Origin: Lachnospiraceae bacterium
GTDB taxonomy: Bacteria; Bacillota; Clostridia; Lachnospirales; Lachnospiraceae
Assembly (NCBI GenBank): GCA_910575255.1
Contig: CAJTEM010000037.1
Location: forward strand, 1 to 47,393
Length of the DNA stretch: 47,393 nt
Reading direction: 5' to 3'
Shown here: piece after piece, positions 34,961 through 42,759 of the stretch
Numbering within the stretch: position 1 is the first letter of the stretch
Layout of the letters: every line of letters starts with the position of its first letter
The notes under the pieces: model-generated
Told to the model about the DNA's origin: nothing
Database searches by the model: none
What the model saw: only the letters and a program-made list of their open reading frames with translations
Translations under genes and position numbers: made by a program

Positions 34961-37120
34961 CTACATCGTACTCCGACGATCTATTGACATATTACCCTTG
35001 TCTACTACTGTCCCATCTTTTTTGATAAGCGTCACATCTGTTCTGAGCTCATACTGTTTTGTAATTTCAAACTTAACAATTACATCAATCTCTTCCATTT
35101 TCATTGGAGGAATATTGGTCATTATTAACTCGTCCAGATACTCGATTCCTCGATCGTAAGTCTTTACAGCTTCTTGTGCTTCACTCTTTCTTGAAAGCAC
35201 TTTAATGTTTAGCTGTGTCTGATAATCCTCAACAAGAGAATATTTTTTTTCTGCAGTTGCAGGAAGTGTTGTTCCAGCCGGAATAATACAGCTATAATTC
35301 CACTTTTCAAGTGCGACACCAAAATCCTCATATGTCATATCAAATACTTGAGGTTGCATTTTTATAAGATGATTTTCTCCAAACATAGCATCTGCAATAA
35401 TTGCGGCTCCTTCTGCAATAAGTGTTGCAGCATTTTTATCTGCTGAAGGTTTTCTTCCAAAATACTTTTCTACCTGTTCTTGAATACACGGAATAAGAGA
35501 TGTTCCACCAGCAAGAATAATATTATCGACATCTGATATCAGCATACCTGCCTTGCTTAATCCGTTGTTCATTTCGGCAATAGTCTTATTAATAGTAAAC
35601 TTAATGACAGTTTCAAATTCCTGACGACTCATATCTATGAATACTGATTTCTGTTCATCATCATTAATGTAAAGATCAATCAATGTCATCGTAGTTGACT
35701 CACTAGCACTTAATTCCATTTTGCAACTTTCAGCAGCCCAATAAATTGTTTTTACATTATAGACATAGTGTTCTGTACTAAGTTGAGTATCCTCCTCAGA
35801 ATACATGGATAAATCATAATGATCTTCCAAGTAATCATATACAAATTCCTCAATCTTATTAGTGAGATGCTCTCCACCAAGTTTTGAATTTCCAGCAGTA
35901 GCACACACTTCAAATCCGCCTTTACCATCTGACTTGATAATTGAAACATCAAAGGTTCCGCCACCGAAATCATATATAAAGACTGAAGCCTCATCGTTTG
36001 CATCTATATTGTAAGCAATGGATGCCGCAGTAGGTTCCTTCTCAATATGTATCTCTTTAAAACCCGCATCCAAACCAGCCTTTTTTGTATTCTCAATCTC
36101 AACAATCTTGAATGTTGCTGGTACAGTTATTACAGCCTTGCTAACCGTCTGCTTTAATGCTTTTTCTGCTTCCTGCTTAAGATAAGCAAGAAACATGGTA
36201 GTAGCTTGAGTTCCGGTAAGTTCTATTTCATCAAATTTCGACTCGTTACATTTCTCAAGACTAAACTCTTTCAAAGATAAACCTTTGATCCCCATAAAGC
36301 TTGCTTTAAGTTTAGCTAATCTATTATCTGAGGATATGAGTGTTGGATTCTGTTCCTTGTACGTAAGTGCAATAGAAAGTATTTTATTGTCATTGTTCGC
36401 ATTCCTGAAACTTTCTGAAAAGTTTTTGAAGAAGTCTTCTGAAAGCAGGGACTCATCAGATTCAGCAAATACAATTCTATCTCTATGTCCGATGATTTCC
36501 TCAAGAGCCTTCTCAGCAGAATATTTTGTATTAATGTCTGTTGCTCTGTATTCGAGTTCCTGTTCAACGGTGATTGGAAGAATAACAACATCGTCTTCAT
36601 CAAAAAGTTCAAGAATATTAGGTTGATCAATAAACACATTTGTATCAATCACATAATACTTCTTGTCATCCTGCCCTACTTTCTCAGTCTTTGGAATCCT
36701 TACCTTTATCTTTTCAGAATCAGTTCTTAAATGTTTCTTGAAAAGAGATACTGCTGCTCCCTGACTCATAGCCTTTGCATAAGATTTCGCTTTTTTTCCG
36801 TAATAGACAGTATCCTTATCCTTAAAGAAAATAAAAGATGGGATTAAACATTCGTTTTTTACTTTCACAAATTTTGTTGCGCCATTCTTATCTATATATG
36901 CAATTACAGAATTTGTTGTTCCTAAATCAATACCGATTTCTCGTCCTTCACTCTCAGCATCATCCTGGTTCTCTGCTGACGCCTCTTCTTCAGAATCATC
37001 ACTATCTGAAGATATGTTTTCACTGGTCTCCTCATAATCACTACCATCATTAAAAAAGAATTCTTCATCTTCTTCGAAATCATCGAGATTAAAACTATTT
37101 TTTCTTTCCTTATCAAACAT
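34961..37120 (-). CDS. Hsp70 with a PIN ribonuclease-like domain inserted in its ATPase domain
   Basis: A 719-residue protein, first gene of the operon. ATG at 37120 has AGGAGG 8 nt upstream; the longer ORF has no support. Residues 1-60 are acidic and disordered. Hsp70 begins with GIDLGTTN (63-70) and is broken near residue 150. Residues 154-285 look like a PIN domain: D159 in VIDTNVF, E187/E189 in VEQELE, D244 in NDNKILSIAL and D265 in SSDNRLA match the four acidic metal-binding positions. Hsp70 then resumes (AVITVPATF near 329, DFGGGTFD 384-391, ILAGGTSLIP) and ends in a beta substrate-binding domain with no lid. Likely role: RNA cleavage controlled by ATP or client binding; inference. Confidence 0.88.
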   Translation of the reverse strand: MFDKERKNSFNLDDFEEDEEFFFNDGSDYEETSENISSDSDDSEEEASAENQDDAESEGREIGIDLGTTNSVIAYIDKNGATKFVKVKNECLIPSFIFFKDKDTVYYGKKAKSYAKAMSQGAAVSLFKKHLRTDSEKIKVRIPKTEKVGQDDKKYYVIDTNVFIDQPNILELFDEDDVVILPITVEQELEYRATDINTKYSAEKALEEIIGHRDRIVFAESDESLLSEDFFKNFSESFRNANNDNKILSIALTYKEQNPTLISSDNRLAKLKASFMGIKGLSLKEFSLEKCNESKFDEIELTGTQATTMFLAYLKQEAEKALKQTVSKAVITVPATFKIVEIENTKKAGLDAGFKEIHIEKEPTAASIAYNIDANDEASVFIYDFGGGTFDVSIIKSDGKGGFEVCATAGNSKLGGEHLTNKIEEFVYDYLEDHYDLSMYSEEDTQLSTEHYVYNVKTIYWAAESCKMELSASESTTMTLIDLYINDDEQKSVFIDMSRQEFETVIKFTINKTIAEMNNGLSKAGMLISDVDNIILAGGTSLIPCIQEQVEKYFGRKPSADKNAATLIAEGAAIIADAMFGENHLIKMQPQVFDMTYEDFGVALEKWNYSCIIPAGTTLPATAEKKYSLVEDYQTQLNIKVLSRKSEAQEAVKTYDRGIEYLDELIMTNIPPMKMEEIDVIVKFEITKQYELRTDVTLIKKDGTVVDKGNMSIDRRSTM

Positions 37121-37540
37121 ACTACTATTTCCTCCTGCTACTTTTGTTTTTGTAATTTCATTTGTTATTTTTATTCTTAATACTACTCTACAATTTATTA
37201 AAACAACCACATTACTGTTTCGCCAGAGCAAAGTTTTCATTTTTGTACTCTGCTTACTACCTCTAGAATTTGTTAGTCTCTCCAGCTCTGCTGGGGATTT
37301 ATATTGTTTTATTAACAATTCCCTGATATCTTTCTCAGCAAATGATTCTCCCTGTAGCTTTAGATAAACCTACTCTTCACTTCTTTGTATTTTCCTGCTT
37401 TCTTGTCAGGCGCGAAAATGCTTTCCTCCTCCATCCTTAACTGCAGATCAAGAAGGATAGCATTTTTTGCCCTGACGAAATGTTCTACCTCCATTCCAGA
37501 TTATTCACTCTCTCCGTAATGCTGTTCTATTGCTGTTCTA
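37121..37540 (-). other. Intergenic region before the chaperone operon, with a possible gene relic
   Basis: About 420 nt between nrdD and the PIN-Hsp70 gene. Near 37493-37359 one minus-strand frame reads 44 codons from ATG (MEVEHFVRAKNAILLDLQLR, then EEESIFAPDKKAGKYKE) and stops; another frame continues in coding style (AEKDIRELLIKQYKSPAELE). Together they look like a short protein broken by a frameshift. TTGTTT, 18 nt, TATTAA (37206-37177) is a weak promoter candidate for the nine-gene operon, about 57 nt before its first ATG. Confidence 0.45.
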
Positions 37541-39220
37541 TCATCCGTCATATCTGCCAACTCCCATAGAGTTTGCGGCCATATGAAACCGTCTGTCTTT
37601 TAGCTCTTTTCTCTTTCCCGCAGTAAATTTATCCTCTTCCGCCAGATACCCCGATACTCTTCTCAATCTTCTGATCGCGGCAGACTGACAGCAGGGACAT
37701 TTTCCGACAATCCTTCCCATATACCCACAGTCCGTACAATGATCCATGGGAAAATTGATTCCGATATAGTTACAATCCATTTTACAAGCATATTCGATAA
37801 TTTCTTGAACAGCCTCCACATTTCTTCCCGGCATCTCGCAGAACTCCACATAAGTTATGGATCCTCCATTACACAAACTATGGAATTCTCCTTCCAGTGC
37901 AATCTTCTCCTGATAACTGACATCCATATTCACAGGGACGTGAAAAGAGTTCGTATAATAGCCTTTTTTACACACTTCAAAGTCTTTTCCCTGATGGGCG
38001 CTGTCATACTGGGCGAAACTACCTGTAACTCCTTCCGCAGCTGTGGCCAAAAGAGAGAAATTCAAATGATCTTCTTCTGTAATCTTATCCGTATATTCTC
38101 TCATATGACGGATTATGGCTATTGCTTCCTCATAATACTCTTTTATTATAGAAGCCGAATCTATGGTGCGGCCCTTAAGGACAGCCATCGCATCCCATAA
38201 ACCGATAAATCCGATTGACAGTGTTCCATTCTTCAGCATTTCCCTGGCATCACAACTTTCCGCGCCCAAATAATATCCCTTCCCGTAATATTCCTCAAAT
38301 ATACCTTGCTCACAAAGAGTCTGGAATCTGTGCAGCAATACCCCTCTGGCATCAGCCAGATTTTCATCTAATATAATATAAAACCTGTCCAAATCTCCCT
38401 CTGACTGGTATGCCATCTGAACCAAATTCAACGTTACACACGCAACATTTCCTCTGTTCAGCGAGCCTTCTCTGCCATTGACATTCGTCACTACCCTTGA
38501 CCTGCATCCCATGATTCCAATGGTATCAGCAGGAAACAATGCATTGGCCTTACTGTCGCAGTTAAAGTAGGTAGGCACCATACGTTTGGCCGTAACATCT
38601 AACGCCTTCATATATAAATCATGATTTTCCGTATCCTCTTCCTGATTTATTCCAGTTTTTATCTTAAATACCATATTAGGAAAAATAAACGGATTTCCTC
38701 TGCCATCGCCCCGCTCATAAGCCTCCAACATCAGGAAGGACGCACGTCTTCCCTTTTTACTGGTAGCCAAACCAAAATTAAATGTCACATAAGGATTTTC
38801 ACAGCCTTTCCTGGTACTCATATTCAGATCTAAAAAAAACTCGTGAAAAATTTCGATAATCTCCTCGTCGTTTTCCTCCTCAATATAAGCTGCCACGTCC
38901 GAATCAAAATGAATAAAGCCGATCCCTCCCGACTGCATATTCGTAAGTTCAACGATTGCACGATGTAAAGCATTCATCATGTTGCCAAAGCTTCTCTTCC
39001 TGTCACCCACCATATCCTTTACGGAAATCCCCAAGCAATTATATGTAGTATTATAGTATTCAAGATCATGAATATGGCAAGTACGGCTGTCATGCTTCTC
39101 AGCATACCTCTTCGTAACAATATTGCTTAATATATCCTTCTTTTTGGAATCTTGACCAGCCTCCAAAATTACCCCTGCTGCATTTCTCTTTCTATTTGCC
39201 AAATCAATTACTCTCTTCAC
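37541..39220 (-). CDS. nrdD: Anaerobic ribonucleoside-triphosphate reductase-like protein lacking the ATP-cone
   Basis: Class III reductases make deoxynucleotides using a glycyl radical. The catalytic barrel is present: DLEYYNTTYNCLG, the active-site region RGNVACVTLNLVQM, the C-terminal zinc site (CTDC and CPCC) and the glycyl-radical loop RRVSGYLAEE. At about 559 residues it is 100-150 shorter than usual because the N-terminal ATP-cone, which senses dATP, is absent; the protein starts at the core. A GTG start at 39220 fits AAGGGAAG 7 nt upstream; a TTG at 39223 is the alternative. It overlaps the nrdG gene. A relaxed or specialised paralogue seems likely. Confidence 0.85.
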   Translation of the reverse strand: MKRVIDLANRKRNAAGVILEAGQDSKKKDILSNIVTKRYAEKHDSRTCHIHDLEYYNTTYNCLGISVKDMVGDRKRSFGNMMNALHRAIVELTNMQSGGIGFIHFDSDVAAYIEEENDEEIIEIFHEFFLDLNMSTRKGCENPYVTFNFGLATSKKGRRASFLMLEAYERGDGRGNPFIFPNMVFKIKTGINQEEDTENHDLYMKALDVTAKRMVPTYFNCDSKANALFPADTIGIMGCRSRVVTNVNGREGSLNRGNVACVTLNLVQMAYQSEGDLDRFYIILDENLADARGVLLHRFQTLCEQGIFEEYYGKGYYLGAESCDAREMLKNGTLSIGFIGLWDAMAVLKGRTIDSASIIKEYYEEAIAIIRHMREYTDKITEEDHLNFSLLATAAEGVTGSFAQYDSAHQGKDFEVCKKGYYTNSFHVPVNMDVSYQEKIALEGEFHSLCNGGSITYVEFCEMPGRNVEAVQEIIEYACKMDCNYIGINFPMDHCTDCGYMGRIVGKCPCCQSAAIRRLRRVSGYLAEEDKFTAGKRKELKDRRFHMAANSMGVGRYDG

Positions 39221-39746
39221 CAATTATCTTCCCTTTCTGAATTGTTTTTCTGATACTATCCTGCGTTAAATCTAATTCTCTAATATCACCGTTATCAATA
39301 GAAAACATATGCTGATTAGAAGAACCCACATACTGAATATTCGGATTTTTCAAATCCATCACAAAGCTGCCAGTCTTAATGTAATCAACATGCCAGAGAA
39401 TATTTTCAGGTACTCTTTCTATCTCCCATCCGGTATAGAGACATATATTATAGCCTTTTTCCTTCAGTCTGTGGATTAATCTTCCCAAACTATTCGCCTG
39501 TTCCAGCGGTTCCCCTCCAGAAATTGTAATTTTTTTATTATCGCACCGCGATTCGATAAATACCATCAGTTCCTCTATAGAATTCGTTCTTCCCTTGCCA
39601 TGCTCTTTGATACCTACATTGTGACATCCCATGCAGTTCATGCTGCAGCCCTGTAAAAAAAGTACACTCCTGACACCAGGCCCATCATCACAACTATCCT
39701 TATGCCATCCTGCCCATTCTATTCTATCTGCCATCCCTACTTTCAC
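39204..39746 (-). CDS. nrdG: Anaerobic ribonucleotide reductase activating protein
   Basis: A radical SAM enzyme that installs the glycyl radical on NrdD. Its 180 residues carry the activase cluster motif CSMNCMGC (C-x3-C-x2-C, holding a 4Fe-4S cluster), the SAM-binding ISGGEPLEQ motif, and DYIKTGSFV. The GTG start at 39746 has AGGAGG 7 nt upstream; an ATG four codons later is possible. It precedes and overlaps nrdD, reversed from the common nrdD-nrdG order. Directly upstream lie the two tandem repeats that may regulate the pair. Confidence 0.9.
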   Translation of the reverse strand: MKVGMADRIEWAGWHKDSCDDGPGVRSVLFLQGCSMNCMGCHNVGIKEHGKGRTNSIEELMVFIESRCDNKKITISGGEPLEQANSLGRLIHRLKEKGYNICLYTGWEIERVPENILWHVDYIKTGSFVMDLKNPNIQYVGSSNQHMFSIDNGDIRELDLTQDSIRKTIQKGKIIGEESN

Positions 39747-39775
39747 TTTCGCACCTCCTACTTTCTTTACTTTAT

Positions 39776-39989
39776 AAGTCTATTTTAAAAGGTAGACTTA
39801 TCCCTTTAAAAATGTGTAACTCGGCTTTTTACACTGCCCCAGCATTACAAGCGCCTTCGCTCTTAGTCGATGCAGGTCGACTGCTAGTATATTCTTTGAA
39901 AAGCTTTCCTAGCGAAGCTTTAACCTATTATTGACATTTTTTTGTCAATTTCAGCTTGTTCCAGGCTGAATCTTTGATTAATAATACCA
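39776..39989 (-). repeat. Tandem structured repeat, copy A (proximal to nrdG)
   Basis: About 214 bp, one of two similar copies. On the minus strand it can fold with a closing stem CTTCGCT/AGCGAAG (39917-39911 with 39861-39855), an inner AGTCGA/TCGACT hairpin, a GTGTAA/TTACAC hairpin (39834-39829 with 39819-39814), and ATTGACA/TGTCAAT at the 5' side. Both copies end with TTAATAATACCA (read on the plus strand). It sits about 35 nt before the nrdG start, as a leader RNA would. Confidence 0.7.
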
Positions 39990-39996
39990 TTTACTT

Positions 39997-40226
39997 AAGC
40001 CTATTTTACTAAAAAAGAGTAGACTTATCCCTTCAGAAAAGGTAAAAACTCACCTGAACAACGTGTAACTCGGCTTTACACACTACCCCGACATTACAAG
40101 CGCCTTCGCTCTTAGTCGATGCCGGTCAACTGCTAGTATATTCTTTGATAAGCTCTCCTAGCGAAGCTTTAACTTATTGACATTTTTGTCAATTTTAGGC
40201 TGAACCGCCTGTGGTTAATAATACCA
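39997..40226 (-). repeat. Tandem structured repeat, copy B (distal)
   Basis: About 230 bp, the second copy, with the same order of stems: CTTCGCT/AGCGAAG (40166-40160 with 40110-40104), the inner hairpin AGTTGA with TCGACT (minus strand), and GTGTAA/TTACAC (40081-40076 with 40068-40063). The one change in the inner stem keeps pairing as U-G on the minus strand but would be a C-A mismatch on the plus strand. It is separated from copy A by only a few bases. Confidence 0.7.
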
Positions 40227-40330
40227 AATCTATTTCGTTTTTGCAATAATAAATTGTATTTTTCTTCAATTTTTTGTAACAGTTCAGCCTTACAGTCAAA
40301 AGGGAGAAATTTAAAAAGTTTATTATGGTA

Positions 40331-40394
40331 GTTATCCACAAAGAAAACAGGCATTTATGTAATCAGCCGGATATTTCTGTGCTTTGTGGACAAC
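40331..40394. repeat. Inverted repeat with DnaA-box-like sequence inside the IS
   Basis: GTTATCCACAAAG (40331-40343) and CTTTGTGGACAAC (40382-40394) form a 13-bp inverted repeat with one mismatch. The left arm contains TTATCCACA, the consensus DnaA box. It lies in the untranslated left end of the IS66 element. Confidence 0.55.
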
Positions 40395-40579
40395 TTTCCT
40401 TTAAAACTTCCTAAAAACGGTTTTTTTATTCATTCACACAAAAAGATTTCCACACCAGCCCCTGATTCCGGAGGTGTTTTCCCCCGTCATTTTGACGGAC
40501 CGCTTTTGAAAGGGAGTTCCCTTTTTTCCCTGTTTCTGATAAACTATGTTTATCAGAAATGCACGGAAGGAGAAGCCCC

Positions 40580-42043
40580 ATGGGAAGAAGCAGCGATTAT
40601 GGCAGTGGAATGTACCAGCAGCTCATGGACATCATGGGACGTCTGGAAACCGTGGAAAAAGATTCCAAAGAAAAAATAAATACCCTGAATGACCGGATCG
40701 ATACCCTCGAAAAAGAGAACATGGGATTAAAAGAAGAAAACCAGCTGCTGAAAGAAGACAATGCGCGCCTGAAAAGCATGATCAACCATGACAGTTCCAA
40801 TACCTCCTTCCCGCCTTCCACAGACCTGAAAGGCGGAAAACCTGCAAATACATTCAACGGCAGGAAAAAAACCGGACGGAAAGCCGGAGGGCAGAAAGGG
40901 CACGCGGGAAGCACCCTTACAAAATCCATGGCAGAAGAAAAGATTACGTCTGGCAGGTGCCGACATGAGGTCAGGACGATCGGTAGTGTAATCGGGCAAA
41001 ACTATGTAAAAAAATATGTCATAGACTTACAGACAGAACCGGTCATTACAGAGATCCGCATTTATCCGGATAAAGACGGGGCGATCCACATCCCGCCGGA
41101 ATACCGCAGCGATGTGACCTATGGCGCAAATGTAAAGGCGCTGGCGGTCGCCCTATACAGTGAAGGGGTGATGTCAAATGACCGGATTGCGGCATTCTTA
41201 AATGCGGCAGGAGGAGGGGAACTGGAATTATCAGAGGGAAGCATCTATGGCTTCTGTAAAAGGTTTGCGCAAGCCTCGCAGGCAGACATCCAAAGACTGG
41301 AAAATAAGCTGCTCTGCCAGGAGGCAGTGGCAACCGATGCTACAGTCGTAACGGTAAACGGGGAACCGGATTATATCAGGAACTTCAGTATCAAAGATAC
41401 CGTGGTATATCATGCCATGGACAGCAAATCCATAGAAGCCTTAAAGGGGCTGAATTTTCTGCGTCAGTATGCAGGAATCCTTGTCCATGACCATGAAACA
41501 GCGCTGTATCATTTCGGGACGGATCATGCGGAATGCAACGTACACATCATCCGTTACCTGCGTAAGAATACGGAGGAGACCGGAAACCAGTGGTCGGCTG
41601 AGATGATCACACTTCTGTGTGAAATGAATAAAAAACGCAAAGAATTCATGGGACAGGGGAAATCCATACTGCCGGATGAAAGGATAAGGGAGTATGAGGG
41701 AAGGTATTTTTCCCTGTTGGAAAAAGGACGGAAAGAGAACAAAAAAACCGTCCATAAATATGCAAGACAAGAGGAAACAACACTGCTTAACCGGATGGAG
41801 AAGTACAGCCACAACCACCTTCTGCTTCTGCACAATTTTTCTGTGCCATTTGATGACAACCTTTCAGAAAGGGATTTAAGGAAAGCCAAAAACAGTCAGA
41901 AGATGGCAGGGGGATTCCGCAAGGAAAGCGGTCACAAGATGTACTGTTCCATCATGACCATAATCGAAACCCTAAAGAAAAGGGAAATGGGAATCATTGA
42001 GAATGTAAAAAAGGTATTTATGGGCACACCGGCTATATTTTAG
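40580..42043 (+). CDS. tnpC: IS66-family transposase TnpC
   Basis: A 487-residue DDE transposase. The ATG at 40580 is chosen because AAGGAG lies 7 nt upstream; the ORF itself opens seven codons earlier. The N-terminal 90 residues form a leucine-zipper-like coiled coil; then come the IS66 zinc/linker region (KTGRKAGGQKGHAG), the catalytic core with ATDATVV, the second aspartate in VHDHETALYH, CNVHIIRYLRK, and the C-terminal glutamate in NLSERDLRKAK. All DDE positions are present, so it is probably active. A 9-bp hairpin (42027-42049) covers its stop codon. Confidence 0.93.
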   Translation: MGRSSDYGSGMYQQLMDIMGRLETVEKDSKEKINTLNDRIDTLEKENMGLKEENQLLKEDNARLKSMINHDSSNTSFPPSTDLKGGKPANTFNGRKKTGRKAGGQKGHAGSTLTKSMAEEKITSGRCRHEVRTIGSVIGQNYVKKYVIDLQTEPVITEIRIYPDKDGAIHIPPEYRSDVTYGANVKALAVALYSEGVMSNDRIAAFLNAAGGGELELSEGSIYGFCKRFAQASQADIQRLENKLLCQEAVATDATVVTVNGEPDYIRNFSIKDTVVYHAMDSKSIEALKGLNFLRQYAGILVHDHETALYHFGTDHAECNVHIIRYLRKNTEETGNQWSAEMITLLCEMNKKRKEFMGQGKSILPDERIREYEGRYFSLLEKGRKENKKTVHKYARQEETTLLNRMEKYSHNHLLLLHNFSVPFDDNLSERDLRKAKNSQKMAGGFRKESGHKMYCSIMTIIETLKKREMGIIENVKKVFMGTPAIF

Positions 42044-42099
42044 CCGGTGCTATACCCGTTAGTTCAGCCGGAAGGCTGAACTGTTACAATTTTTTCTTC

Positions 42100-42623
42100 A
42101 ATAAGTCTTTTGGCTTTTGGCCAAGTCTTCGTGACAGACCTGGCCCCATTATGGGAAAGCGATGAGCCGGAGCAGGATGTCCCCATAAATGCCTGTGTTA
42201 TGCATGATAAAAAAACAGATAACTCTTTATATTTATGACGACAGACACCAGCAGGATGGCCCGACAGATCATAAATACCTACGAACTGCGTCCGGAAATA
42301 GAAGAGGATTTCCGCCAGATGAAGGATTTCTGCTGGAAGATTTTAAAAGTACCAAGTACAACGATATCACTTATCACATCATAATGACACTGGTGGGATA
42401 CGTTTATTTCCAAATATACAAGAACCTAGACGAAGGAAAAAGATATTCCGGGAGATCTCTTCCTGTCGTAGTGAAAAACTACAAGGAGACCAGGTCAAAG
42501 GCCGTTATCCTATATGCCGGACAGTATTTTGGTATCTTTTCCTTCCTTGAACTTCTGCAGATTTATGCAGAATGCACTTTAGAAGTACGACGGCTTCTTG
42601 ATCCGATCCTGGCTAAAGTATAG
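42100..42623 (+). pseudogene. Broken transposase, C-terminal part
   Basis: Coding-like pieces in changing frames: VTDLAPLWESDEPEQ and so on up to a stop near 42228; then TSRMARQIINTYELRPEIEE, FRQMKDF; then, after a frame change near 42328, LEDFKSTKYNDITYHIIMTL through to TAG at 42623. The order is that of the end of a DDE transposase of the IS4/IS1634 kind, with at least two frameshifts and no N-terminus. It is a relic beside the IS66 element. Confidence 0.7.
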
Positions 42624-42759
42624 CAGGCTTTTGGGAATATTACCTGCTTCCTTTTTACTGCTCCTGCCTCTATCGTACCACAAGCATTGTCTGGATTTGT
42701 AATTATCATTTTCAGGAATACAATTATGCGTTAAATGGCAGAAAAACGTGCGCTCCCTG

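Larger units (their letters stand above)
40276..42087 (+). mobile_element. IS66-family element of ISBst12 type
   Basis: About 1.81 kb bounded by inverted repeats GTAACAGTTCAGCCTT at both ends (40276-40291, and reversed to 42087). AATTTTT follows both outer ends as a probable 7-bp target duplication (IS66 usually makes 8). It carries one gene, tnpC, and lacks tnpA and tnpB, as in the ISBst12 subgroup. The left non-coding part (about 300 nt) contains a large inverted repeat resembling DnaA boxes. It marks the right-hand edge of the AT-rich island. The element looks intact. Confidence 0.88.

Noticed and set aside
19964-37120. Restriction-modification, BREX or DISARM system
   Set aside because: No methyltransferase, phosphatase, PLD nuclease or other marker gene of those systems is present; the Hsp70 genes dominate.
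26274-37120. Ordinary dnaK operon (hrcA-grpE-dnaK-dnaJ)
   Set aside because: No hrcA or dnaJ is visible; there are four short Hsp70s, and the genes lie on an AT-rich island rather than in a core operon.
39776-40226. CRISPR array
   Set aside because: There are only two copies, each over 200 bp with internal stems, without spacers or cas genes.
40169-40354. 61-codon minus-strand ORF before the tandem repeats
   Set aside because: It runs across the IS66 inverted repeat and into copy B of the repeats, and no family is seen; its openness is explained by the AT-rich sequence.
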